Positions 9,128 through 17,728 are shown, numbered from the stretch's first letter. The stretch is DNA of 64,000 nucleotides from Kitasatospora albolonga (GCA_002082585.1 CP020563.1:7744001-7808000), one strand, 5' to 3'. Translations and numbers: made by a program. The notes: a model not told the origin generated them from the sequence alone.

Positions 9128-10344
9128 CCGGGGCCTCGGTCGCCGTCCTCGCCGTCCTGGCGGCGCTGCTCCTCGGCGCCGGGTTCCTGCTGGGCCGCCG
9201 CACCGCCCGCCCGCTGCGGCCCAGCGATGTCGGCACCCCCGTCGAGCACGCCACCTTCGAGACCCTGCACACCGCCTCCCTCGCCGCGCCCCCGCTCCGC
9301 GCCGGGCTCACCGAGGAGAGCGCCCGGCGCTCGGCCCGGCGGCTGCGCTCCCTGCTCGGCACCGACGCCCTCTGCCTCACCGACCGGGAACGTGTCCTGG
9401 TCTGGGACGGCGCCGGGCACCATCACGGCAAGGACGTGATGGGCCAGGTCGGGGAGTTGCTGGAGGGCGGCCGCGGCACCGCCTTCGACAGCGGCTGCGC
9501 CGACCTCGACTGCCCCCTGCGCTGGGCGGTCGCCGTCCCGCTCACCGTCGAGAACCGGGTGCTCGGCGCGCTCGTCGCCTACGCCCCGCGCGAGTCGGCG
9601 GTGCTGGCCCGGGCGGCGGGGGAGGTCGCGCGCTGGGTCTGCGTACAGCTGGAACTGGCCGAGCTGGACCGCTCCCGTACGCAGCTGATCGAGGCCGAGA
9701 TCAAGGCGCTGCGGGCCCAGATCTCCCCGCACTTCATCTTCAACTCCCTCGCCGCCATCGCCTCGTTCGTCCGCACCGACCCCGAGCAGGCCCGCGAACT
9801 GCTCCTGGAGTTCGCCGACTTCACCCGCTACTCCTTCCGGCGGCACGGCGAGTTCACCACCCTGGCCGACGAACTCCATTCCATCGACCAGTACTTGGCG
9901 CTCGTCCGGGCCCGCTTCGGCAAACGGCTCTCCGTCACCCTCCAGGTCGCCCCCGAGGTGCTGCCGGTCGCCCTGCCCTTCCTCTGCCTCCAGCCGCTGG
10001 TGGAGAACGCCGTCAAGCACGGCCTGGAGGGGACCGGCACCCCGGCGCGCGAGCGGCCCGCCGACACCCCGTTCCGGATCACCATCAGCGCGCTCGACGC
10101 CGGATCGGAGGCCGAGGTGGTGATCGAGGACAACGGCGGCGGCATGGACCCCGAACGGCTGCGCCGCATCCTGCGCGGCGAGGCCACCGCCCCCTCCACC
10201 GGTATCGGCCTGCTCAACGTGGACGAGCGGCTGCGCCAGGTGTACGGGGACGGGTACGGGCTCGTCATCGAGACCGGGATCGGCGCGGGCATGAAGATCA
10301 CGCTCCGGCTGCCCAAGTACCGCGCGGGCGTGCACGGTTCATGA
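9124..10344 (+). CDS. LytS-type sensor histidine kinase
   Basis: The protein (406 aa) has one N-terminal membrane helix (about 4-24), a GAF-like sensor region (about 60-185), then a His_kinase domain with the phosphoacceptor in QISPHFIFNSLAAI and a HATPase domain with N-box LVENAVKHG and G-box motifs EDNGGGMD and STGIGLLNVDERL. This is the kinase class that pairs with LytTR regulators, so the partner is very likely the regulator at 6411-7163. It starts with GTG overlapping the symporter stop. A transporter cotranscribed with its kinase suggests that the symporter or its flux is part of the sensing device. Confidence 0.92.
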   Translation: MTGASVAVLAVLAALLLGAGFLLGRRTARPLRPSDVGTPVEHATFETLHTASLAAPPLRAGLTEESARRSARRLRSLLGTDALCLTDRERVLVWDGAGHHHGKDVMGQVGELLEGGRGTAFDSGCADLDCPLRWAVAVPLTVENRVLGALVAYAPRESAVLARAAGEVARWVCVQLELAELDRSRTQLIEAEIKALRAQISPHFIFNSLAAIASFVRTDPEQARELLLEFADFTRYSFRRHGEFTTLADELHSIDQYLALVRARFGKRLSVTLQVAPEVLPVALPFLCLQPLVENAVKHGLEGTGTPARERPADTPFRITISALDAGSEAEVVIEDNGGGMDPERLRRILRGEATAPSTGIGLLNVDERLRQVYGDGYGLVIETGIGAGMKITLRLPKYRAGVHGS

Positions 10345-10367
10345 GCCCCGGGCCGCGCCCGGCCTTC

Positions 10368-10886
10368 TCAGCACAGATGGACGGCCAAGTGCCCCAGCGG
10401 CAGCCCCAGTTGCCAGGCGGGGGTCCACACCTGGACCTCCCCCTCGGTGCCGTGCGCGCCGCCCGCCGCCTCCCGGGGCGCGGGCACGATCGCGTCCAGG
10501 TCCGCGGCGAGCAGCTCGGTCTCCTCCAGCCACCGCCAGGCCGCCCGGGCCAGCGCCAGATCGGGGTCACCGGGCCGGGCCCGCAGCTCCGACTCCGCGA
10601 GCTGCTCGCAGACCCAGCTCCGCCAGGCGGTCCCGTACGCCGTGAGCAGCCGCAGCTCGTCGACGCGCGCCTCGGACAGCGCGCGGGAGACCGCGGGCTC
10701 CCGGAGGAGGCCGGAGAGGAATATCGTGAGGGCGAGCGCGTCGCGCCCGGCCCGGAACTCCAGCGTCGTCGGTTCCATCAGGTCGCCGGTGCGCAACAGC
10801 TCGTCCGCGATGTACTCGGTGCACAGCCAGGCCATCGGTACCGGCAGCCCGTCCCCACCGGTCCCATCCGTATCCTCGGGACGCAT
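10368..10886 (-). CDS. Hypothetical protein, 172 aa
   Basis: I do not recognise a family. The predicted protein is soluble, mostly alpha-helical and Leu/Ala/Glu-rich, with a conserved-looking core MAWLCTEYIADELLRTGDL and several Trp residues. ATG at 10886 was chosen because GGAAAGAGGCGAG sits just before it; the upstream frame to 11006 lacks a ribosome site. It ends 23 bp from the kinase gene (convergent) and is divergent from the small zinc-finger gene at 10999. Confidence 0.72.
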   Translation of the reverse strand: MRPEDTDGTGGDGLPVPMAWLCTEYIADELLRTGDLMEPTTLEFRAGRDALALTIFLSGLLREPAVSRALSEARVDELRLLTAYGTAWRSWVCEQLAESELRARPGDPDLALARAAWRWLEETELLAADLDAIVPAPREAAGGAHGTEGEVQVWTPAWQLGLPLGHLAVHLC

Positions 10887-10998
10887 CCCGTCTCGCCTCT
10901 TTCCTTGCTCGGTACCGGGCTCCACGCAGCATTGAACCGGGGGCGGCCGCCCCGCGTGGGCAGAAGCGGAGGATCGCCCAGGAGATGCGAGGCTGCGA

Positions 10999-11196
10999 AT
11001 GACCACCGACCCCGGCGATGACCCGCATGTGCGCCTGCTGCTGGGCGCGTACGTCCTGGACGCGCTGGACGCCGAGGAGACCTGCCGGGTCGCCCGCCAC
11101 CTGCGGCGCTGCGACGGCTGCGCCCGGGACTACGCGGCGGTGGCGGAGGCGTCGGCCCTGCTCGCGCTGTTGCGGGCGGAGGACCTCCGGGAGTAG
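10999..11196 (+). CDS. Minimal zinc-finger anti-sigma protein (65 aa)
   Basis: The whole protein is one anti-sigma zinc domain: RLLLGAYVLDALDAEETCRVARHLRRCDGCARDYAAVAE, with His38, Cys42 and Cys45 (HLRRCDGC). It lacks the membrane helix and sensor domain that usually follow. GAGGCTGCGA precedes the ATG. It runs head-on into the ECF sigma gene and overlaps its 3' end by 67 bp, instead of lying downstream on the same strand as such pairs normally do. It may be a soluble anti-sigma factor or the leftover of a truncated one. Confidence 0.65.
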   Translation: MTTDPGDDPHVRLLLGAYVLDALDAEETCRVARHLRRCDGCARDYAAVAEASALLALLRAEDLRE

Positions 11197-11702
11197 CCGG
11201 GCAGATTGCGCGAGAGCAGCCGCAGGGCGTAGTACGAACGGGACTTGACGGTACCGGCGGGGATGCCCAGCGCCTCGGCGGTCTCGGTGACGCTCAGCCC
11301 GTGGAAGTAGAGCTCCACCAGCACCGCCCGGTGCTCGGGGCTCAGCGTGCGGACCGCCTCGCGGACGTCCAGGGCATGGACGGCCGATTCGGCGGTGTCC
11401 TGGACCGCCGGGGCGCTCTCCAGCAGCAGATCGCTCACCTCGGCGGGGCGCGCCAGGCGGGAGCGCCGGGCGTCGATGGCGAGGCGGCGGCCGACGGTGA
11501 ACAGCCAGGGCCGCATCGAGTCGTAGGGCGCGTCGAACGCCTCCGGGTGCTGCCAGGCGCGTACCAGGGTCTCCTGCACCAGGTCCTCGGCCCGCTGCCG
11601 GTCCCCGAAGGTGAGGCCGAGCAGGAAGTGGAAGAGGGCGGGGCCGTGGTCCCGCTGCAACTCCGCGATGGCCCGCTCATCGGTCGTCGTCGTGGTGTTC
11701 AT
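11130..11702 (-). CDS. ECF RNA polymerase sigma factor
   Basis: This 190-aa group 4 sigma factor has region 2 (about 15-85: ALFHFLLGLTFGDRQRAEDLVQETLVRAWQ, then MRPWLFTVGRRLAIDARR) and region 4 (about 115-165: LSPEHRAVLVELYFHGLSVTETAEALGIPAGTVKSRSYYALRLL). ATG at 11702 follows a good ribosome site (GGGAAAGGACGTTC). The last 20 residues (about 171-190) are low-complexity Ser/Arg/Ala and lie entirely in the antisense of the zinc-finger gene at 10999, suggesting that the normal C-terminus has been replaced. The upstream 268 bp probably hold its promoter. Confidence 0.9.
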   Translation of the reverse strand: MNTTTTTDERAIAELQRDHGPALFHFLLGLTFGDRQRAEDLVQETLVRAWQHPEAFDAPYDSMRPWLFTVGRRLAIDARRSRLARPAEVSDLLLESAPAVQDTAESAVHALDVREAVRTLSPEHRAVLVELYFHGLSVTETAEALGIPAGTVKSRSYYALRLLSRNLPGYSRRSSARNSASRADASATAA

Positions 11703-11970
11703 GAACGTCCTTTCCCGCGGGAGGCCCCTGGCGGCCTCGCTGCCGCCTGGCGTATACGAACGCATTCGGCGCCGCGGGAACAGGCGGTGCACCGAGGCGT
11801 GCGACGAGCGGTCGCTCAGTGCGGCGAATGGTGCGGCGAACGGTCAAGGGGCCGTCGGGGTCGGACGGTACGACCAGTTCAGCTAGATATGCGGCAATGC
11901 TCCTTGATTCGGCGGTATGACGATCTGTTGAGTCGGACGGTCGTAACCATCCGGACATGGAGTCGAGCAG
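11703..11970. other. Divergent intergenic region, sigma / CapA-like genes
   Basis: No coding sequence is evident in these 268 bp. The region carries the ribosome sites of both flanking genes and, near 11884-11960, an AT-richer stretch (ATATGCGGCAATGC; ATGACGATCTGTTG) where both promoters probably lie. I could not identify a convincing ECF-type -35/-10 pair. Confidence 0.4.
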
Positions 11971-13197
11971 ATGACGCAGCGCATCCGACCGGGCACCGTC
12001 GCCGCCCTCGCCCTCCTGCTCGCCGCGGCCACCGGCTGCACCGCGCAGCAGCCGCCCCGGGAGCCCGCCCCGATCACACCGACGGGCACACCGACGGGCG
12101 CACCGCCCTCCGCCGCCCGGGGCGCGGGCGGCCAGGACGCCGACGTACCGCGCCCCTTCACCCTCGTCGCCTCCGGTGACGTCCTGCCGCACTCCTCCGT
12201 CATCGACCGGGCGGCGGCCGACGCGGGCGGCCGGGGCTACGACTTCACGCCGATGCTCAAGGGCGTCGCCCCGGTCGTCTCCGGCGCCGACCTCGCCCTC
12301 TGCCACATGGAGACGGTGTACGGGAAGGACGGCGGCCCCTACACCGGCTACCCGGCCTTCAAGTCACCGCCCGAGGTCGCCACCGCCCTCGCCGCCACCG
12401 GCTACGACTCCTGCTCCACCGCCTCCAACCACACCCTGGACGACGGCGCCGACGGGGTCGCCCGCACCCTCGGGGCCCTGGACGGGGCAGGCGTCCGGCA
12501 CGCCGGATCGGCCCGCTCCGCCGCCGAGGCGGCGAAGCCCACGATCCTGTCCGCGGGTCCCGGCAAACGGGCGGCGAAGGTCGCCCATCTCGCGTACACC
12601 TACGGCACCAACGACATCCCGCTGCCCGCCGGGAAGCCGTGGACGGTCAACCTGATCGACGAGGGGAAGATCGTGGCGGAGGCCAGGGCCGCCCGGCGGG
12701 CGGGCGCCGATGTCGTCGTGCTCTCCGCGCACTGGGGCACCGAGTGGCAGGACGAACCGGACGCCCGCCAGCTGGAGCTGGCCGACCGCCTCACCGCCTC
12801 CCAAGACGCGGGCCGCCCCGACATCGACCTGATCATCGGCACCCACGCGCACGTCCCGCAGGCGTACGAGAAGGTCAACGGCACCTGGGTCGTCTACGGC
12901 ATGGGCGACCAGATCGCGGGTGCGATGATCAACTACCAGGGCGTCCAGGACCCGCGCGGCAACCAGGGCACCCTGGGCCGCTTCACCTTCGCCCCGCCCG
13001 CACGGCCCGGCGAGCGGTGGACGGTCGCGAAGGCCGAGTTCGTTCCCCAGTGGTACGACACCGGCACCGGGCGGGCCGTCAACCTCAACGCCGCCATCAA
13101 GGCAGGGGCCGGCCACCACCGCGAGGTCCGCGACCGCATCCGGGACGTGACCCTCGGCCGGGGCGCGGGGAAGGACGGCCTGGTGATGGGGGAGTAG
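11971..13197 (+). CDS. CapA-family lipoprotein (metallophosphatase fold)
   Basis: This 408-aa secreted lipoprotein has a signal peptide with lipobox ATGC (Cys near 24), a short Pro/Thr linker, and a CapA domain from about 55 to 390. Family motifs are in order: ASGDVLPHS, CHMETVYG, ASNHTLDDG, LSAHWGTEW and IIGTHAHVPQAYEKVNGTWVVYGMGD, whose Asp, His, Glu and Asn residues form a dinuclear metal site. CapA proteins were named for poly-gamma-glutamate synthesis, but most actinobacterial members stand alone and have no proven substrate. No capBC genes are present, so a polyglutamate role is unlikely. It is divergent from the ECF sigma gene and could belong to its regulon (inference). Confidence 0.9.
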   Translation: MTQRIRPGTVAALALLLAAATGCTAQQPPREPAPITPTGTPTGAPPSAARGAGGQDADVPRPFTLVASGDVLPHSSVIDRAAADAGGRGYDFTPMLKGVAPVVSGADLALCHMETVYGKDGGPYTGYPAFKSPPEVATALAATGYDSCSTASNHTLDDGADGVARTLGALDGAGVRHAGSARSAAEAAKPTILSAGPGKRAAKVAHLAYTYGTNDIPLPAGKPWTVNLIDEGKIVAEARAARRAGADVVVLSAHWGTEWQDEPDARQLELADRLTASQDAGRPDIDLIIGTHAHVPQAYEKVNGTWVVYGMGDQIAGAMINYQGVQDPRGNQGTLGRFTFAPPARPGERWTVAKAEFVPQWYDTGTGRAVNLNAAIKAGAGHHREVRDRIRDVTLGRGAGKDGLVMGE

Positions 13198-13215
13198 CCG
13201 GGAGGTGCCGAGGGG

Positions 13216-13677
13216 CTACGGCACCACCGTCACCGGCCAGCGCCCCGCCTTCACCAGCCGCACGGCCACCGAGCCGATGAACCGGTGCCCCGCCGACTCC
13301 GACGCCCCCACCACCACGGCGTCGGCGGTGAGTTCCTCGGCCGCCGTCACCAGCCCGTTGTACGGGTCGCCGCGGAACGTGTGGAACTCCCAGCGCACGT
13401 CCCAGGTGTCCTTCAGCCGCTCCGCCGACTCCCGGATCTCCTCGGCCAGCTCCTGGGCGACCTCCCCCGTCGTGTCACCGATGGGCACGCCCAGCGCCGC
13501 GCCCGAGGAGATCACGGGCTGGACGTAGACCAGGGCCAGCCGGGCGTTCTGCCGCCGGGCGAGCCCGGCGGCATAGGCGGCGGCGCGCATGGACGAGTCG
13601 GACCCGTCGAGCCCCGCGACGATCACCTTGGGCCCGTCCGTACCGCGTTCGAACTGATGGTGCTGCTGCTCTGTCAC
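13216..13677 (-). CDS. Universal stress protein (UspA family)
   Basis: This 153-aa single Usp domain has the N-terminal KVIVAGLDGSDSSMRAAAYA and the C-terminal nucleotide-binding stretch VVVGASESAGHRFIGSVAVRLV, close to the G-x2-G-x9-G(S/T) ATP motif. A GTG at 13677 is the likely start; the long upstream frame has no family similarity. It converges on the CapA-like gene (18-bp gap) and is divergent from the polysaccharide deacetylase gene. Its role is probably general stress or dormancy, as for the family. Confidence 0.88.
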   Translation of the reverse strand: MTEQQHHQFERGTDGPKVIVAGLDGSDSSMRAAAYAAGLARRQNARLALVYVQPVISSGAALGVPIGDTTGEVAQELAEEIRESAERLKDTWDVRWEFHTFRGDPYNGLVTAAEELTADAVVVGASESAGHRFIGSVAVRLVKAGRWPVTVVP

Positions 13678-13797
13678 GGTTCCGAGGCTAGGGCCTCTCG
13701 TCCGGATCGAGCCGGGCACTGCATCGAATGGGTACAAAACGGTCGGCCTCCGGTGTCGGCGGCCAGCGAGGGCGCCCGGCCGTGCGAGCAGTTGGCC

Positions 13798-14649
13798 ATG
13801 AGAAGTGATCACCTCCGGCCCGACCGCCGCACCTTGCTGAAGGTCGCCCTCGGCCTCGGGGCCGCCGCCACCGTGCATCTGATCGCCGCCGACCCCGCCT
13901 CGACCCCCACCCGCCCCGCACGCGCCGCGGGCACCCCACCCGCGGCGGCCCCGGGGCCGCCCTCCGGCCTACCGGGCCGCCCGCCCGCGTACCGCCTGCA
14001 ACCCATGACGGCGGCCACCCCGCCCCGCTTCCGGCCCGCCGCACCCCCCGTGCGCACCCGGCCCTTCGAGGAGCTCCCCGACCTCGGCCGCTCGATGGTG
14101 CTCACCTTCGACGACGGCCCCCACCCGCGCTACACCCCCGACATCCTGGCCACCCTGCGCAAGCACCGGGTCCGCGCGATGTTCTTCGTCTGCGGCGAGA
14201 TGGCCGAGGGCAACCGGGACCTGCTGCGCGAGATGGCGGACGACGGCCATGTGGTGGGCAACCACTCCTGGTCGCACCCGCTGATCCCGGGGCTTTCCCG
14301 CGCCGCGATCCGCGACGAGCTGGGACGTACCAGCGACATCGTGGACGCGACGCTCGGCACCCCGCCGCTCTGGTACCGGGCCCCGTACGGCGCGTGGAAC
14401 CGCAACTCCTTCGAGATCGGCGCCGATCTCGGCATGGAGCCGCTGGCCTGGACGGTCGACACGCTCGACTGGACCACCCCGGGGACGAGCACCATCGTCC
14501 GCCGGGTGCTGGGCGGAGCGGCGCCCGGTGCCGTCGTCCTCTCGCACGACGCGGGCGGCAACCGGTCCCAGAGCGTCGCGGCCCTGCGCCGCTACCTCCC
14601 CCGGCTGCTCGACGACGGCTACCGCGTCACGGTGCCGCAGCGGGTCTGA
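13798..14649 (+). CDS. Secreted polysaccharide deacetylase (NodB domain, Tat signal)
   Basis: The protein (283 aa) starts with a twin-arginine signal (DRRTLLKVALGLGAAATVHL), then a Pro/Ala linker to about residue 80 and a NodB/CE4 domain. The domain has motif 1 TFDDGPHPRYTP (catalytic base and metal-binding Asp), motif 2 NHSWSHP (metal-binding His residues), motif 3 WYRAPYGAWN, and the later motifs EPLAWTVDTLDW and VVLSHDAGG. Such enzymes remove N-acetyl groups from peptidoglycan, chitin oligomers or other amino sugars outside the cell. ATG at 13798 begins the Tat peptide. Confidence 0.92.
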   Translation: MRSDHLRPDRRTLLKVALGLGAAATVHLIAADPASTPTRPARAAGTPPAAAPGPPSGLPGRPPAYRLQPMTAATPPRFRPAAPPVRTRPFEELPDLGRSMVLTFDDGPHPRYTPDILATLRKHRVRAMFFVCGEMAEGNRDLLREMADDGHVVGNHSWSHPLIPGLSRAAIRDELGRTSDIVDATLGTPPLWYRAPYGAWNRNSFEIGADLGMEPLAWTVDTLDWTTPGTSTIVRRVLGGAAPGAVVLSHDAGGNRSQSVAALRRYLPRLLDDGYRVTVPQRV

Positions 14650-14765
14650 GCGGCCGGTCCGCCGGGGCCGGACCCCGGAGGATACGGTGCCTCCCGTACG
14701 CGCCCGGGGTGCCGCCCCGGGCGCGTGGACGCATCACCGGTGACGCGCCACCTGCGGGGGGAACC

Positions 14766-16148
14766 ATGGCAGAGCGGTACGGGGCCTACGCCCTGGCGGG
14801 CAATCCGGCGGCTCCGGCCGGGGTGCTGCTGAGGCTGCTGGCGCTGAACGACCGGGGGATCACCCATCGGCTCTCGTACCGCGCCGTGCTGCCCGACGAG
14901 GTCGCCGAGGCCATGCTCGCCCACCCCGACCGCTGGGTGCGGACCCTGCTGGCCCAGAGCTGGACCGCCGGTCCCGGACTGCGGGCCCGGCTCCTGGACG
15001 GACCGGCGTCCGACGCGCTCGCGGTCGCGATGGGACCCCACCCGTACCGCGTCCAGGTGCCGCCGCTGCCGGACCGGGCGTACGAACGGCTCCTGAACCA
15101 CGAGCGGGGCATGGTCCGGTACGAGACGGTCAACGCCCCGTCCGCGCCGGACCACGTCCTCGTTCCGCTCGCCGGGCACGCGGACCCGTTGTTCCGGCTG
15201 GCCGCCTGCCGACGTGTGTGGCATCTGCTCAGCGGTGACGCGCGCTCGGCGCTGCTCACGGACCCCGACGGAGACGTGCGCACCGCGGCCTCGCTCCAGG
15301 TCATGGACGAGGACGAGGAGCGCACCGAGGAGCTCGTCCGGACACTGGCGGACGACTGGCGCCTGGGGGAGGTGGCGGAGCGGGGCAGACTCGGGCGGGC
15401 CCTCGCCGAACGCCTGGTGGCCGATGAGGTGCTGCTCGCCCGGCTCGCGCTCAACCCGGCCCTCCCCGCCGACCTGGCGGCCGGGCTCGCGGACCACGGG
15501 AACCCGGCCGTCCGGCTGGCCGTGTCGGCGCGTCCGGAGCTCTCGGAGGACGAGCGGGCCGCGATCGACTGGCGGGTCGGGCCCGAGGACCGGCTGGACC
15601 CCCTGCGGTGGGTGGGGGAGGCGCGGCACGACCCGGAGACCCTCCGGCGGTGCGCGAGATCCGCGCACACCTGGCTGCGGCGCAGCGCCGCGGTCTGCCC
15701 CGGGCTGCCGCAGGACTGCGTCGAACTCCTGGCCGGGGACGCGGACTTCGCCGTACGGCTGCTGCTCGCCGAATGCCATCCCGGGGCCCCGGCGGAGCTG
15801 CTGCTCGACCTGTACCTCCACGGCGGACACCGGGCCGTGGGGATGCTGACCGCCCGGCCGGGGTTCCCGGCGGCCGGTCTCGCCCGGCGATGCGCCGACG
15901 CGCCGGACTCCAGGGCCCGCGCCCTGTCCCTGCGCGACCCGGCAGCCACGGCGGAGCTCGTCGAACGGCTGAGCCGGGACCCGGACGAGGGGGTGCGGCG
16001 GGCGGCCGCTCGCGACCCGCGGCTTCCGCTGCCCAGGCTGCTGGAACTGCTGGCGGACCCCGGTACGGCACCGGCCGCGGCCGTCAACCCCGCGCTGCCG
16101 CCCGGGGAGATGGCCGCGCTCCTGGACCGGGAGGGCGTTCCCGGCTGA
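14766..16148 (+). CDS. Leucine-rich-repeat-variant (LRV/HEAT-like) protein
   Basis: This 460-aa soluble protein is built of about a dozen degenerate helical repeats of roughly 24-30 residues, for example LALNPALPADLAAGLADHGNPAVRLAVSARPELSEDE, resembling the LRV repeats found in many Streptomyces proteins. These form an alpha/alpha superhelix for protein binding; no enzyme motif is seen. GGGGGGAACC precedes the ATG at 14766. It has no operon partner. The partner protein is unknown. Confidence 0.8.
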   Translation: MAERYGAYALAGNPAAPAGVLLRLLALNDRGITHRLSYRAVLPDEVAEAMLAHPDRWVRTLLAQSWTAGPGLRARLLDGPASDALAVAMGPHPYRVQVPPLPDRAYERLLNHERGMVRYETVNAPSAPDHVLVPLAGHADPLFRLAACRRVWHLLSGDARSALLTDPDGDVRTAASLQVMDEDEERTEELVRTLADDWRLGEVAERGRLGRALAERLVADEVLLARLALNPALPADLAAGLADHGNPAVRLAVSARPELSEDERAAIDWRVGPEDRLDPLRWVGEARHDPETLRRCARSAHTWLRRSAAVCPGLPQDCVELLAGDADFAVRLLLAECHPGAPAELLLDLYLHGGHRAVGMLTARPGFPAAGLARRCADAPDSRARALSLRDPAATAELVERLSRDPDEGVRRAAARDPRLPLPRLLELLADPGTAPAAAVNPALPPGEMAALLDREGVPG

Positions 16149-16181
16149 AACCGGTGCGGTGCGGCGCGGTGTGGTGCTGGA

Positions 16182-16244
16182 GGTGCCGGGAACGGCGTCG
16201 GGGGTACCGGGAGCGGCGTCGGGGGTACCGGGAGCGGCGTCGGG
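16182..16244. repeat. Three tandem 21-bp units between convergent genes
   Basis: Units begin at 16182, 16203 and 16224, the last two identical (GGTACCGGGAGCGGCGTCGG plus G) and the first differing at two positions. The array lies in the 108-bp gap between the LRV-protein gene and the sortase gene, outside both coding sequences. The copy number could vary between strains. Confidence 0.8.
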
Positions 16245-16256
16245 TGCGGCGCCGCG

Positions 16257-16919
16257 TCAGCGGGTCTCGACTAGCCGGGCGAAGACCACCACGTTCCCGT
16301 CGTAGCCGCCCGCCTTCGAGTACGCCCCGCCGCAGGTGATCACCCGCAGCTCCGCGTGGCCCGTGTCGCCGTAGACCCGGGCGCCGGGAAAGTCGTTCTT
16401 GGAGAAGACCTCGACCCCGTAGACCTCGAAGACCCCGACCCGGCCGTCGTAGCGTTCCACCTCGACGCGGTGGCCCTTCTGGAGCGAGCCGAGCCCGTAG
16501 AAGACGGCGGGCCCCGACATATTGTCGACATGGCCGACGACCACGGCGGTGCCGCGCTGGCCGGGCGCGATGCCGTTCTGGTACCAGCCGGCCAGGTTGG
16601 GGTCCTCGGCGGGCGGGGCGTCGATCCAGCCGTTCGCGTCCAGGTTCACGTCGATGACGGGGGCGTCCACGTTGATGGACGAGATCTTCACCCGGGATGC
16701 GGGGGCGTACGGCAGCGGCCGCACCTGCTCGCCCTCCACCTCCGGCCCTGGGGCGTCGCCGCTCAGGTCCAGCGAGGCGGCGGCCGCCGGCTGCGGCGGG
16801 CCCTCCTCCCCGAACTCCGCCCCGTTGCGCATGAGGGCGAGGCCCGTGAGCATGACCAGGGCGACGGCCCCCCACGGCACGCGTCTGGTCCGCTCGGCGC
16901 CAGCGTAGTCCCGGCCCAT
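16257..16919 (-). CDS. Class E/F-type sortase
   Basis: This 220-aa membrane-anchored transpeptidase has an N-terminal signal-anchor helix (about 16-30), a linker, and a sortase domain from about 75. The catalytic triad is intact: His130 in VVVGHVD, Cys196 in LRVITCGG and Arg215 in VVVFARLV. Sortases cut a C-terminal sorting signal and join the protein to peptidoglycan. The neighbours at 17246 and 17832 are small secreted proteins with a membrane helix and Arg-rich tail but no LPxTG box, so this enzyme may use another signal, or its substrates lie elsewhere. It is divergent from the first of these genes. Confidence 0.9.
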   Translation of the reverse strand: MGRDYAGAERTRRVPWGAVALVMLTGLALMRNGAEFGEEGPPQPAAAASLDLSGDAPGPEVEGEQVRPLPYAPASRVKISSINVDAPVIDVNLDANGWIDAPPAEDPNLAGWYQNGIAPGQRGTAVVVGHVDNMSGPAVFYGLGSLQKGHRVEVERYDGRVGVFEVYGVEVFSKNDFPGARVYGDTGHAELRVITCGGAYSKAGGYDGNVVVFARLVETR

Positions 16920-17245
16920 GGTGCTCCCTTCGTCGCGACGTTTGGAACGTTAGGGGCGGCGGCGCCGGGCGGCGATCAGAGAGCGGCGAACGGGTGGCGG
17001 GCGGAATCCGGCCCACCGGGGTGACTGCCCTTCGGAGTAATGAGCAGATAAAAATTCTGATGCCCTGTGACCTGCGACTCCGTCAGATTCAGGGGTTTCC
17101 GTACGGCGTGTCGCGTCACCGGGGTGGAGCAGTGCCGAAGTGCGACCCGACGGTCGACTGGTGAGTGTTCGTCATGGGAGGCGTTCACGTCGATCCATTC
17201 CCGGAGGACAGGACTCCGGGGCGTTTCCCGCTGGAGGTCCACACG
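16920..17245. promoter_or_regulatory. Divergent promoter region, sortase / surface protein
   Basis: These 326 bp hold no convincing gene. An AT-rich core (GAGCAGATAAAAATTCTGAT, about 17042-17061) is unusual for this genome and is the probable promoter zone for one or both genes. A good ribosome site (CTGGAGG, 17231-17237) lies before the surface-protein ATG at 17246. Confidence 0.5.
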
Positions 17246-17728
17246 ATGCGTGCTTCACGCGCTCTCGCGGTCACCGTGACCGCTTTCGCAGCTGTCGGGC
17301 TCGCCGCCCCCATGGCCGCCGCCACCAACGGCCCGGTCAACGTCGCCGTCAACCCTCAGTCGGTCCACCAGGGCGGCACGCTGAAGGTCACCGCACAGGG
17401 CTGCGGCCACGGCGGCAAGGTCTGGTCGAACGCGTTCCCGACGACCAGCCTGTCGGCGGGTGACGGCACCAACTACGCCCACGCCCGCGTCCGGAACAAC
17501 ACCACGCCGGGTCACTACCACCTCTCCGTGAAGTGCAGTGACAACGACCGCATCGCGACGCACAAGTTCACCGTGCTCGCGGGCAACGGCGCGCAGGGCG
17601 GCCTCGGCGGCTCGATGGGGCCGAACTCCACCGAGATGCAGGTCGGCGGCGGACTGGTGGCCGCGGCGGCCGTCGGTGGCGCGGTCTTCCTCGTCCGGCG
17701 TCGGCGGACGAGCCATGCGGCCTTCTAG
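17246..17728 (+). CDS. Small secreted Ig-like surface protein with GGLGGS/TM/Arg tail
   Basis: The protein (160 aa) has a signal peptide cleaved near APMAAA (about 28), a compact beta-rich domain (about 30-115) with two Cys (VTAQGCGHGG and HLSVKCSDND) likely forming a disulfide, a Gly-rich stretch QGGLGGSMG, one membrane helix and the tail VRRRR. This layout mimics a sortase sorting signal, but there is no LPxTG. The gene is divergent from the class E/F sortase and shares its layout with the protein at 17832-18404. It is a candidate cell-wall or membrane surface protein; its function is unknown. Confidence 0.82.
   Translation: MRASRALAVTVTAFAAVGLAAPMAAATNGPVNVAVNPQSVHQGGTLKVTAQGCGHGGKVWSNAFPTTSLSAGDGTNYAHARVRNNTTPGHYHLSVKCSDNDRIATHKFTVLAGNGAQGGLGGSMGPNSTEMQVGGGLVAAAAVGGAVFLVRRRRTSHAAF

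Noticed and set aside
11971..13197. Poly-gamma-glutamate capsule synthesis
   Set aside because: CapA alone, without capB or capC, does not support a capsule locus.
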